Positions 22,440 through 31,451 of a DNA stretch of 64,000 bases are shown here, in pieces. A program made the translations under genes and the position numbers. Source of the DNA: Paragonimus westermani (Eukaryota; Platyhelminthes; Trematoda; Plagiorchiida; Troglotrematidae). The notes under the pieces are model-generated. The model worked only from the letters and a program-made list of their open reading frames with translations. It did no database searches and was not told where the DNA came from. The stretch is taken from the NCBI GenBank assembly GCA_008508345.1, contig QNGE01001015.1, positions 70,125 through 134,124 of the forward strand. Reading direction: 5' to 3'. Position 1 is the stretch's first letter. Each line of letters opens with the position of its first letter.

Positions 22440-23560
22440 GATGTCGTAATATCGGGTAAGGCAGCCTGATTACATTAGCCTCCGCATTACAAAGTGTACG
22501 CTGTCAGTCAGGCAACGTATTGTATTTCTCTTTGTTTCACGAGGACTAAACTGTGAAAATGTGTGTTGACCTTTTCAGGTATTCTTGTGTTGAGTAAGCC
22601 TGTGCTGAATATTATCATCTATTCGTCATTTTAAATGAACATCTAGAGAAGGTATTTTGTTTCCGGTCTCCTCTTCAAGCACAAACTTGAATGCCTGATG
22701 ACAGCCGTTGAAATTGTCGGACATTGTGCACGTATCAATATCCGAGCCAGTAATGGCAAATGTATGATTTACGTATCTATAATACTAAGTGAACTGGCTG
22801 AAGCATGGTGAGTTCAAGCTTTCCCATGAACATATCGACCAGGAAAGGTCCGAGCCTGAATCCCATTGCTACACTGTCTGTTTATTCATAGGGCACACCT
22901 TTGAACAATACTCGCACATCGAATGTGTATTAGAGCAGAAATTCTCTCAACTTCATTATTGGTAACCCAACGTCAAGTTCGGTCTTAGACATGTAGTCAG
23001 ATGAAATCGACAGCGTCTAGCAGCAACACGTTTGTCAAAAAGGACACTACATCCAATGAGGAAAATTCCTTGGAATTCGTATTAAATTCTTGTATGTACG
23101 CAACGAACTCAAACGTATCAAGTAGACTGAGTGAAGAAATCGTTTCATAAGCCACTACATCGTAGAGTGGAAAGAAGAATTTACTATATCAAATATTAGA
23201 TGAACCGTTGCACCAGTTATGTGTAATTTCGGTAGCCCATACAGACGAGGTGTTGTAGAACCCTGTGTTCGTAGTTGCTCATAAGTCGCAGCGGTTATCG
23301 CCCTCTCGTCTTTTAATGACTTGAAGACATTTAGTGGTCTGATGTTCAGCATTTATTGACAACTGCAGGAATACTGCTCAGTTTCTCAATGTACTTGTTT
23401 TAATTCATGAAGACAATTCCAGACTCTTTGTCTGGTCTACTGAGGACAATGTCTGGATTCTATTGGAGCTTGTTCTTTAAATCCACTTGTTTCTTAGTCA
23501 AAGGCCCTCTCTGTCTCGACGTACGCTTACATCATAGTTGTCAACAACTAACAAGTGTGG
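22440..23560 (-). pseudogene. PLE A reverse transcriptase, inverted and broken
   Basis: On the minus strand the sequence reads, N- to C-terminal: DIVLSRPDKESGIVFMN (23.45 kb); the frame 23155-23352 with TPRLYGLPKLHITGATVHLI (the GLPKxHK signature of PLE RTs); and then VPYE followed by TDSVAMGFRLGPFLVDMFMG (about 22.87-22.80 kb), the PLE Q-T-D-G-V-A-M-G-S-P-L-G-P region. The catalytic box is RYVNHTFAITGS (about 22.76 kb) where active enzymes have YVDD, so both Asp are lost. EEETGNKIPSLDVHLK follows, then a FSQF and CLTDS tail at about 22.5 kb. Stops and frame changes are frequent. PLE RTs are related to telomerase. Confidence 0.88.
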
Positions 23561-23859
23561 TTTCAGTTAACTCAGAGTCATTCAACGAACGTGGAGTTAA
23601 GTCTTGTGTTTGATCAAAAAGAATTTCAATTTACAATTAAAGTTCTAGTCGTTATTTCTTACGTAGTGGGCAGCAAAAAACGTTGAACCGAGTGGGAGAG
23701 CCACGATGGTGGTAAGATAAAGTTGTAAATTGAAAACGTTATACACGTACTTTTCTGGTTTACCTGGGAATTCTACCTGCAACCTGGAAGGACCGGGACT
23801 ACATGACAGTAATACTCGTCTCTTTGGAGTCCGTTTGACAACCACTGGCCTTACGAAAG
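23561..23859. other. Spacer between inverted PLE halves
   Basis: No PLE motif is recognisable. A 114-codon minus frame (23645-23989) overlaps the plus-strand PLE linker and is best read as a shadow. Confidence 0.4.
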
Positions 23860-24610
23860 CACTGAACAGTGGTTTCACAGTTTCGTACCCATAAAACAAA
23901 AGAAATCTAGTGTGTTGCCTGACCGACAGAGCGTACAGAGTTTTTCCAGCAGATACGATGGACAGTGAACTCGAATTTATAGAGAACATATTCTTTGATT
24001 ATGGCCATCCGGAACGATTTATCGCTAGAAGCATAATCAGAATGTCACCAAAACCTGAAGTGCAGGAGGTAAGAAAGAATCTTGTGTTCATTCGAGTGGC
24101 GTTCAAAGATGACAGTGCCGCAGAATGGTTGATAAATTTTCTCAACCAGGCAATCAGCGGGCCATATGCCACAGCAGAACTCTGTATCCAATTTACTACA
24201 ACCCCAGTTCTCAGGTGTTATGACATTGACAGACTGACAGTTCAGACCCCGTCCATGTGCATCCACTCATTCATTGGTTCCTGTGAGGAGGGTTGAAATG
24301 GCCGGACTTCGAGATATCTTTCGAAACGAGTCCAAACACACCATTCAAGATGGCTAGGGCACGGGAAACGCGATCGGTCAACAGTGATATCGTCGGTCAC
24401 CTGGATGACACCAAGTGAACACTGGTCAAGCCTTCCAAGTGGTATATTGCGTGCCAGTCAGCCCATCAAAAACAGTCCTACTGAAAACTTTTTACTGCCG
24501 AGGTTATCGAAGTCAGGCTACCGGACCCGATATATCATCAAGAGCGGCCTGTTCGGGCGCTTCTCATGTAAATATAAAGAAACTGTTGCGCGTGTATTTT
24601 AAATTTTGCG
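23860..24610 (+). pseudogene. PLE A linker and GIY-YIG endonuclease, broken
   Basis: The plus-strand start reads WFHSFVPIKQKK, the conserved stretch after the PLE RT. The frame 23910-24296 then carries CCLTDRAYRVF, a linker with VFIRVAFKDDSAAEWLINFL, and MCIHSFIGSCEEG. The next codon is TGA, followed by NGRTSRYLSKRVQ, so the Tyr of the second half of the GIY-YIG signature is a stop and the Ile is Asn. The rest continues frameshifted in 24415-24600 as NTGQAFQVVYCVPVSPSK and LKTFYCRGYRSQATGPDI. The nuclease would cut the target for retrotransposition. Inactive here. Confidence 0.85.
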
Positions 24611-24914
24611 CTGATTTTCACTTCTTATTGCCTGCTTCACGTGATCCGCCTACGAATTACTCAGCATGTTTCATACTACATGAACACCCTTGAAACGGTG
24701 ACATTATTCCTTCGTGACTGAATTGTTTGAACGATCATGTTGCTCTATGATGACGTGTCATTCATGTGTTGGACATGACGTTGTGCAGATCACCGCCTCG
24801 TCTATGTATCACTAATGTGCCTACTGCGATTGTTCGTTCACGTCTGTTCTCTGATTTTGGTTTGTGTCGGAACTGTCCGCGATCATTGTCCTGTGTATAA
24901 ATGGCCATTTATCG
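24611..24914. other. Sequence between PLE A endonuclease and right arm
   Basis: Presumably 3' non-coding PLE sequence; no separate feature is recognised. Confidence 0.4.
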
Positions 24915-25236
24915 TTAGCGTCGCACATCTACCACGGTCACGAATTCATCGAATAGATGGTCAACCTGCACGGTCAAAACCTTGGACGAGTGTGATGTAA
25001 TAGACTAATCAAGCTATCGCAAATTGATTGACCAGTGACCTGTTTTCTCTGTCATAAGTCCTACTGATATCTCGATTTCGATTGTAACACTCCTGAGGAA
25101 GGCCACCCGAGGTGGTTGAAACGTAGAGTATTACAACTTGCTCGAAACGTTGTGTTATTCCCAATCTGTTTATCACTAAATCTGTTAACTTTCTATGTAA
25201 TTGTACCCACTTGAAGATGAATTATCGGAAAACATG
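24915..25236 (+). repeat. Right pseudo-LTR arm of PLE A
   Basis: Inverted partner of 22213-22430, longer by about 100 bases. The extra segment (about 25080-25175) contains a strong hairpin and a hammerhead-like arrangement described separately. Such terminal repeats in direct or inverted order are typical of Penelope-like elements. Confidence 0.85.
25084..25134 (+). ncRNA. Hammerhead-like motif in PLE A arm (degenerate)
   Basis: CTGAGGA (25093-25099) fits the hammerhead CUGANGA box. One extra A follows, then a 7-bp hairpin GGCCACC-CGA-GGTGGTT (25101-25117, two G-U pairs) and GAAAC (25118-25122). GTAACACTC (25084-25092) can pair with GAGTATTAC (25126-25134) with one mismatch, as helix I would. 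Helix III has no room in this fold; an alternative using sequence to about 25165 gives a helix III but a poorer helix I. Either the copy is decayed or the resemblance is partial. Confidence 0.35.
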
Positions 25237-25379
25237 CCTTTATTCTCGTTATCATAATGGGCTTAGTTGAATTGCCGTTCAATGAAAAGTGTAGTCATGC
25301 ACTTTCGCTATCAAAATTGTGCTGACTATTAATTCAGCGACAAAATGCTGCTCGTGCCAACACGTGTATAAGATCACAG

Positions 25380-25970
25380 AGTCTGTCCGCAAACTGTGCT
25401 GACATGGATAAAAAGGCACCTGTTAAGCTTGTCCCTTTAGGAAGAATTTGCGGAACTTTCCACCCTGAAGTGTTTCCCACTATGTTCGCCTCCATAATCC
25501 GCCCACACCTGGAAACGAAAATACAGGCCTATCGTGTTTATCTTTTGAAAGATTTGACATCTACTGACAGTGTTCAGAGATGGCCCATTAGTGGATTCAC
25601 GGGGACCAAGAAAAATCTCTTAACAGGAATTAAGAATTAGGCAATTTCTCAAGGAATTACAGACACCTCAGAAGAGACCTCATTCTTACCTACAAAATAC
25701 ACTACATTCCAGGTCATCTGCTGGCATATCGCCCCTCACCAAACTAGGCTGAACGCTTGAGAGATCAAACATCGAAAATGAGTAAAGGAATAGGTAAATT
25801 AATTTACAGGCAGAACTAGTTCACAGTTCTGTTCACGTTGGGACGCATTAAGTGCCTCTGTGGCCACGACTGAATCGCTTGGGAGTTTTAAAATATTACT
25901 CGACCGGCACATACATCAGAGACAAACGGTACCATAAGTTTCCTAGCCGTTGTACTAGTTTGGCCTCACA
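25380..25970 (+). mobile_element. 3' end of another non-LTR LINE
   Basis: The frame 25404-25640 reads LGRICGTFHPEVFPTMFASI, then IRPHLETKIQAYRVYLLKDL and SVQR. This is the C-terminal region after the palm of CR1/Jockey-group RTs, where related proteins have a V-R-P-H-L-E-x-N-I-Q-A pattern. Downstream, frameshifted, the frame starting at 25852 contains RDKRYHKF, the usual tail of such proteins. The upstream RT core is missing. It is a different family from the two copies at 11.5-16.5 kb. Confidence 0.75.
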
Positions 25971-27764
25971 GCTCATAAACAGACTATATCTGGTTGTATA
26001 TTGTTTCAGTGTGTCCCATGGTTCACTGCTGAAATGGTTTCAGCTACCAGCTTCATTGAATTAGCCTTTTATTCAGATCCATTCAATTTTTCTTCATACC
26101 TATAAACCGTCCAGTAAGATTCTTGACTGACCAGCACAGAGACTGGACAGTAAAAACGAAGATCCTTCTCTTCTCTGTAACGGCTTATGAACCTATAACC
26201 CTGTAAGTGAGAAGTCAAGTTTGACTGTCAGTTTTCCCTCACGTACACGAAACCGGCTGATAAATACGGTTTCAACAATACTTGAGCATTTGCCGGGGTC
26301 GTCAACACTGACGCAACATTGACGCTGTGACCTGTGGTCTATAAGTTCATTGCAATGGACGAAGTGCCGTTTCTGTCTTCACTGAGTGTTAGTCGTCAGT
26401 ATGTGAGTTATTGTATCTCTCACTCACTTTACTGTTTGATGAGAAATTAACCCTTCCTTTGTGTATTTGTCTAGTAGCTTACTAGACCTATCAAGAGAAT
26501 TGCCACAAGTCACTTTAGACCTCAGTAACCTCAACCGTGAAAAGTCAGCGTGGTGGGATTTCGACCACCATAACCCAAGCAGACCTTTCAATTTTAGTGT
26601 TATGTACATTTTCTGATTTGCATACGACGTGTTTTTATGTTGTTCCCGTCGTTTTCAACACCATTCTAAAAGTTCACAGTCTTTCTTCTAAAATAAGATC
26701 GCCGTTAAATTTGTTACATTTGTCCTATTATATTCCATAGTTTATTGTAACAATGGTTTGTGCATTCTCATCATCCTACTTCGAATCTCATCTCATCCGA
26801 ATTTTCTAACGTTCATGTGGAATAGTTGCATTATTGTTTACTCATGTAATGATGGTTTGGTGAACACTGACATTTTTTTGTGAAAAGCGGAATTAAATGC
26901 CCTATCCCGGTGCGGCTTTTGTGAAGTGAAAACACACAAAAATTTTAAACAAAGTCGGGATCGTTCAACCAAAATGTGAACAAATCCGGTTAAAAATGGA
27001 AACATTGTAAGGGGGTCACGGTTTACTTGTTACATTTTCGTTCCGTTTTTTTTAAAATTGTTTTATTTAATTTTTTTACAAGTTAGAACGCTCCGAAGTC
27101 ATGATGATAAAACTGTTAGCTGTTAACATAAATTTGTTCTTTGGTCCAAAGTCGGAAAAAATGTAACCGTACAAATAGGTGTACACAAATTGCACACTTC
27201 TTGGAACTACTCTTGGATACCGTAATTTTGGTTTATTACGGTGAAAACATGGCTTATTCACAGAAAAAACCGCTACGGGAATGACACAAAAAGTCGAATC
27301 CCTAGCTAAAAGTAAAGGTTTCATGATATTTTTCTGACATATAATTAGAGCTCGCATGTTGCATGGATTAACAAACTGAGCGTAGTTAATTAATGGCGTG
27401 TCAACTCAATGTGACAAAATGGCCCCGTTTCCATTCAAAGTCATCAGCTTGCGACGTAGAAATCAGCGAACAGCACACTATAATTAGTGAAAGGAAATGT
27501 GGAACAGTCTTGAATTTACAAAACTACTGTACGTTGATTAGAGCATGAACCGAGTTATGGTAAACAAAGTGGATATATGCAAACGGTTGATCCCAGTGGA
27601 CACCAGCAAAGTGGTAGACAGTTGTTTCGACCTAGTTGTGTCTCAATAAGACGGAGCTGCTCGGTTTCAGCCTATGAGCAAAAATGAGCACAACAGCCAA
27701 GGAAAATAATTCACACACTTTTTTGCAACAGCACGGACATGTGATGGCGTTGCCGTGACTTCTC
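25971..27764. other. Unassigned sequence
   Basis: AT-rich patches (for example around 27.05 kb) and short open frames only. No gene, RNA or shared repeat recognised. Confidence 0.45.
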
Positions 27765-27890
27765 TGGTATCGACGATAAGCTTACAAGAGATTGAACTGC
27801 GAAACATCTGGACTTCGGCTGGATTCGAACGAGCGAAGGAAAAAACATGTACAAATGCGACAAATGCCCTACCAGCTGGGCTACGAAAAC
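27765..27890 (-). mobile_element. tRNA-derived SINE, family T, unit 1
   Basis: Minus strand. The A-box region TAGCCCAGCTGGTA is at 27870-27883 and the B box GTTCGAATCC at 27821-27830, spaced as in a tRNA-like pol III promoter with an enlarged middle. They are followed by the family body word GAAGTCCAGATGTTTCGCA. The same head and body recur at 28.2, 49.7 and 55.0-55.4 kb, so this is a dispersed SINE and not a functional tRNA gene: the arms do not fold as a complete cloverleaf by eye. Confidence 0.75.
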
Positions 27891-28140
27891 AGGTCGGAAG
27901 TTCAGGAATCATACATTTGGACCTAGTTACCCACCCAACCAGCAAGGTCACATGAAATCCGTCAAATGATCCAGCCGACTGACTGCTGAAGCAGGGTTCC
28001 TCGATCGGTTCACGTTGAAATCCACCAGCGCCACTGATGAGTATTGACATCGTGACATTGAGAAGCGATCTATCTGAATAAAAAGCCCGGTCGTCGGCTG
28101 AATTCGAACAACCTGCAGAAACCATATTCACCCACACGAA
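27891..28140 (-). mobile_element. SINE family T, unit 2 (tandem with unit 1)
   Basis: Minus strand. The B-box-like GTTCGAATTCAGC is at about 28099-28110, then a body that runs into unit 1 through GGCGCTGGTGGATTTCAACG and GGTGGGTAACTAGGTCCAAA. The same link sequence joins the two units at 55.05-55.40 kb. The A box is poorly kept. Confidence 0.65.
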
Positions 28141-28184
28141 ATGCGCTGCGGCGACGTCGCTGCCTAAACAAGCCAGTGGCTTGG

Positions 28185-28325
28185 AAATTTCACAGCTGGT
28201 AGAGGATTTGTCGTGCTGGGTCGAATCCAGCTGAAGTCCAGATTTTTTGCAACTGGGTCTATTCTAAACTATTAAATCTGCCGAAGTGCTCATCAGAAAT
28301 AATTCGAAGCACTTCATTCCCTTCA
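28185..28325 (+). mobile_element. SINE family T, opposite-strand unit
   Basis: Plus strand. CACAGCTGGTAGAGGATTTG (A-box side) and GGGTCGAATCC (B box, 28218-28228) precede the body word GAAGTCCAGATTTTTTGCAA and GGTCTATTCTAA. It lies back to back with unit 2 and its body ends about 20 bases before the left arm of PLE B. Confidence 0.75.
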
Positions 28326-28342
28326 GAATTTTGAACAGAAAC

Positions 28343-28463
28343 GTTAGAACACAAAAACTGGTAGATACAAGCATTTCGTATTGACTCGTCAGTACGAAAT
28401 TTACAATTGCATGAAACGGGTTTTATTATATCGAGCAGTTACAAGGCAGGGTGGATAGTCAAC
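28343..28463 (-). repeat. Left inverted arm (pseudo-LTR) of PLE B
   Basis: Complementary to 29014-29133. The best kept core runs from the TAGAACAC word through GCATTTCGTATTGACTCGTC to CATGAAACGGGTTTT. The inner end near the endonuclease is more diverged. Confidence 0.9.
28354..28402 (-). ncRNA. Type I hammerhead ribozyme, left arm of PLE B
   Basis: On the minus strand: CTGACGA (28392-28386), helix II GT-CAAT-AC, GAAA (28377-28374), and helix III TGC-TT-GTA with one G-U pair. The cleavage dinucleotide TC follows, with the predicted cut between 28364 and 28363. Helix I pairs TTTCGTA with TACCAG with one C-C mismatch. The conserved core is complete; the extra mismatch suggests lower activity than the partner in the right arm. 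Confidence 0.75.
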
Positions 28464-28480
28464 CTCTGGATTAGAAAAGG

Positions 28481-29006
28481 TCAGTAAGTCCATGGAAGGG
28501 TCAAGTTTATGAGCAATCGTTTCTGAACCCACAGAGTCAGCTCCAGTCGATTGATTGCGACCGCCTCAGCAAACCACAGGAATCTTGGATGTGAGTGACG
28601 TAATGGGATTCTGAATGCACCAACTGGGTCGATAACGTGACCGGTGGTCAGGACGTGTCTTGCGACTGCGAACACTGTTTGGTAGCGTGTGTCAACGACA
28701 TTGTCGTTCTGCAATACAGAGATTTGCACTCATTTAGGCAAATGTTCCCTCACTCTGGAGATCAAACACTTCTCGGTTCTTCCTATGTAACCTTTTTTGC
28801 AGTTACATGTAAATTGGTCGACACAATTTGAGGTGGCACCGAAAGGCTGATCTCCTTTGACCGAATGGACAGGCAGTTTCTGGGTCCGGGCTAATGTGCA
28901 AAGTTCGGCTGGACTGTATGTTCGTTTAATCGAATTCACAAATCTTTGGGCTTTTTGGTTCATGCTATAATCACCTTTGAAAGGTAATTCTATGTAAACC
29001 TTTTTT
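28481..29006 (-). pseudogene. PLE B GIY-YIG endonuclease, one in-frame stop
   Basis: Minus strand, one continuous frame from about 29006 (KKVYIELPFKGDYS) through FTCNCKKGYIGRTEKCLISR and VREHLPK, then a single TGA, then on through VLTTGHVIDPVGAFRI, FAEAVAINRLELTLWVQKRL and the end LTLPWTY near 28481. GYIGRT is the second half of the GIY-YIG signature, preceded by Cys pairs (CNC) typical of PLE endonucleases, and a Glu in FAEA is the expected metal ligand. The TGA could derive from TGG by one base. Apart from it the domain looks complete, so this copy is younger or better kept than PLE A. It cannot move by itself because the RT is missing. Confidence 0.88.
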
Positions 29007-29013
29007 TCTCATT

Positions 29014-29133
29014 GATTGACTATTCAACCTGCCCCCTAACTGACCGATTTAAAAAACCCGTTTCATGTTATTGTAAATTTGGTACTGACGAGTCAATACG
29101 AAATGCTTGCATCTACCAGTTTTCGTGTTCTAT
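29014..29133 (+). repeat. Right inverted arm (pseudo-LTR) of PLE B
   Basis: Inverted partner of 28343-28463. It starts about eight bases upstream (minus-strand sense) of the endonuclease module. Confidence 0.9.
29075..29123 (+). ncRNA. Type I hammerhead ribozyme, right arm of PLE B
   Basis: The three-way core is complete: CTGACGA (29085-29091); helix II GT/AC closed by CAAT (29092-29099); GAAA (29100-29103); helix III TGC/GCA closed by TT (29104-29111); and the dinucleotide TC (29112-29113), after which cleavage is predicted. Helix I pairs 29079-29084 (TTGGTA) with 29114-29119 (TACCAG), six pairs including one G-U, and then after one mismatch AAA with TTT. Short helices II and III are usual in retroelement hammerheads. 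The fold was done by eye; activity is not shown. Confidence 0.82.
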
Positions 29134-30319
29134 CAGCAATAAGTCTGAAGTTAGTCGGGCGGTTGCTTTTGCATGATAATTTCTCATCTTACTAATGTCC
29201 TCTGGAAATTTATGCACTACTTGGCAGAATCACAATGAGGAACATACTTTGTAATCACCGCATCACTTTAAAGTATTACTTCCCGTTGAACTGTTTGCAT
29301 ATGAGTTACGATAGATACCGTTTGGTGAGGTGTCATCTCAGACACTGTACCGATGACGAGCAGTGAACCAGTCATATTCAGAAGTCATTGTACTCGTGAT
29401 AAACGAAGACAGCCTCACACAGATAAGCGAAACACAAATCTAGCGCTTGGCTTCTAATCAGCTCACCTGACCAAGTATAGTTTTTCGCATTAAAAAACCA
29501 CAAATTTCGGTAAACTATTTCTACTTTCTGGTGCGTGGGAAAGTAAGTGTGGAAAACAGGTGAGTTTTCGAAGATTTATTTTGTCAATAAGCAAGGCCCG
29601 TTCCCAAAAAAATGATGGTTACATTCTCAATTGTCCCCATGTGTGCAATTACGTCAACGATTGGTTACTCTGACCGCGAGGTGGAACGAGGTCCATGCCC
29701 ATCTGAAAGCGTTCGTTGGCTGAAGTGCATAATAGCCGTTGCAAAATTTAAAATTTTTATATGGTCACAGTAATACATAATATATATATAATATAATATA
29801 TATATATAATATATATATATACATAATATATGTTTCACAGTTTAAGATATCCACAACTTCCACTTGAAAGCGGATCAACCTAACCTTCGCATTTATCGGT
29901 TACTTAGAAGCATTCTTCCATCGCCATCCTCACGCAAGTGAGTTATCACAGCATCGATGATGAGACCGGGCCTGAATGACAAATAATTAATCCAGGAGCG
30001 TTCAACGCTTGGGTTTTCATTTGTATGATGCTGCTGTACGGCAATACGGATTGCTTGTGCGACTAAACGCTTGCCAAAATAAAACAAGGGAACATCAGCT
30101 AAACTGGATTGGAACCAGTCATCGAAAGGTAGGTGATTGTGCTGTTGACGCAAATGTCGCCGACAGTGACCCTCGCGGAGATGTCGTCAAAGTGACGGTT
30201 TGTTGGAGCATTTTGGCTAGTGCCGAGTCAATCGCACCTAGATTACCCAAATCTGAACTTTGCCCCCATAGCATTTGCTAATTGCGTGCAAATTCCGTTG
30301 CCACAACCAATTCACAACC
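29134..30319. other. Unassigned sequence with an AT microsatellite
   Basis: Apart from the (TA)n run, only short frames (29893-30153 minus, 30009-30281 plus) without recognisable domains. Confidence 0.4.
29777..29831. repeat. (TA)n-rich microsatellite
   Basis: About 55 bases of TA repeats with occasional AAT interruptions. Confidence 0.9.
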
Positions 30320-30457
30320 ACTTGCATACGCGTCAAGGCCGCCTGTGTGCCCCACACTCGTACCAAGGCTCCAAGTGGGTTCTGATTGGTCGCGGCTTCA
30401 ACGACCAACGGCTCACTCATCCATGTGCTTTAAAATGGCCCGATTGCCTGTAAATGC
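30320..30457 (+). repeat. Dispersed repeat, copy 2 (partner at 11.77 kb)
   Basis: Direct-orientation homologue of 11772-11908, and better preserved (GCCCCACACTCGTACCAAGG, CAACGACCAACGGCTCA). No endonuclease follows here, so only a fragment of the parent element was inserted or kept. Confidence 0.7.
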
Positions 30458-31129
30458 GATAGTACAGTATGCATTCCTACTGAATCACTTGTCCTCACTG
30501 CAGTCGTTGTTGTCCGTAAGGCATGTAGCGGATGGGGCTCGAATGCAGATACAACACCACTCATGTCCACGACCATTTCCTACTGTTTGCATTCACCTGC
30601 TCGTAATCTCAAGAATGTCACAGGTTTTACGATTTCTCTCAGGATGTGTATGGATGAAATATTCACGATGGTATTGACTTGCGCAGGAATGATCAAGAGC
30701 ACTTGATTGTCATAACATTACGTCTAAAACTATTCACCTTAGCTTCAAACAGGTTTTCTCCCAAATATTCTACGATTTAACGATTAAAAAGAAAGTCTTC
30801 AGTTTCAGAAAACACCATATAGCACGCTGTAACGTGACACGAAAATGTTCATTTCAGCGAGCTACCCCTTGACTTGTCTCTCCAGGGTATACTCCCTTCC
30901 AGCCAACTCCAGGCGCTTTAGTGTCTCCAAGGCATAGGGTATTGAACGCCTGGAATGAGGGATGATTTAAAAACGTAGGTTGGACCTGCTCACTCTGTCA
31001 CATTAAACAGGGGTACATGCCAGTAATGCAGCAGTTTTCGTTGTATTTTTCTGGATCTTGGATGCCACGAGAATCAAAAAATGTTGAGTTAGAGCTGATT
31101 CTGTACAGTATGAGGTTGAGGAGGCAAAG
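30458..31129. other. Unassigned sequence
   Basis: Short frames only; nothing recognised. Confidence 0.4.
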
Positions 31130-31451
31130 AGATATTAGTGTACTGGAGGCGAGTGATCGCACTATGCTACTCACACTATTGGAATACAGTAGTTACGCGT
31201 GAACATGTATTTAGATATTTAGTTAACCAGGGGGAAAATGCAAGAGAAGACACTAGATTGTAGTTTAGTATGAAGTGGTTCTCAGTACATGTAGAAAATG
31301 AACATCGGCAATCGTTGCAATCATCGCGTTCCGAGACCTATGTTATATGCAAATGAGTAGGTTTGTTTAATGTCGTTTTGAAGCGCATAAGTCATCTGTT
31401 GGTTTTTGGCGCAAACAATCATTCTGTCACCCGCGTTCTTGACTAACGACA
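31130..31451. repeat. Dispersed repeat R, copy 1
   Basis: Diverged direct-orientation match to 34795-35066: GAAGTGGTTCTCAGTACAT here and GAAATGGTTCTCGGTACAT there, later shared words GCGCATAA/ACGCATAA and CCCGCGTTC/TCCGCGTTC. A GAGCAAGTGATCGCA-type word of the same repeat occurs at 55629. Family unknown. Confidence 0.6.

Larger units (their letters stand above)
22213..25236. mobile_element. Penelope-like element A, internally inverted
   Basis: Two inverted, homologous arms (22213-22430 and 24915-25236) enclose a PLE reverse transcriptase on the minus strand (about 23560 to 22500) and a PLE linker plus GIY-YIG endonuclease on the plus strand (about 23860 to 24600). The two coding halves meet almost exactly at the same point of the PLE protein, around the CLTDR motif after the RT. 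One element with an inverted 5' half, as in twin-primed LINE insertions, explains this better than two unrelated insertions; the latter remains possible. Confidence 0.75.
28343..29133 (-). mobile_element. Penelope-like element B, endonuclease fragment with inverted arms
   Basis: Two arms of about 120 bases in inverted orientation (28343-28463 and 29014-29133, roughly 85-90 percent identical by eye) tightly enclose the GIY-YIG endonuclease module on the minus strand. No RT is present. Both arms contain a type I hammerhead ribozyme fold. PLEs are known for inverted or direct pseudo-LTRs and for carrying hammerhead motifs, so the layout fits the family well. Confidence 0.88.

Noticed and set aside
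22685..22715. CTGATGA followed by GAAA on the plus strand
   Set aside because: It is antisense to PLE RT coding sequence (NFNGCHQA), and neither helix II nor helix I forms.
23645..23989. 114-codon minus-strand frame
   Set aside because: Its 3' half is antisense to the recognisable PLE linker on the plus strand.
27815..27890. Functional tRNA gene
   Set aside because: A and B boxes are present, but the cloverleaf is incomplete and the same sequence with a non-tRNA body is repeated elsewhere, so it is a SINE.
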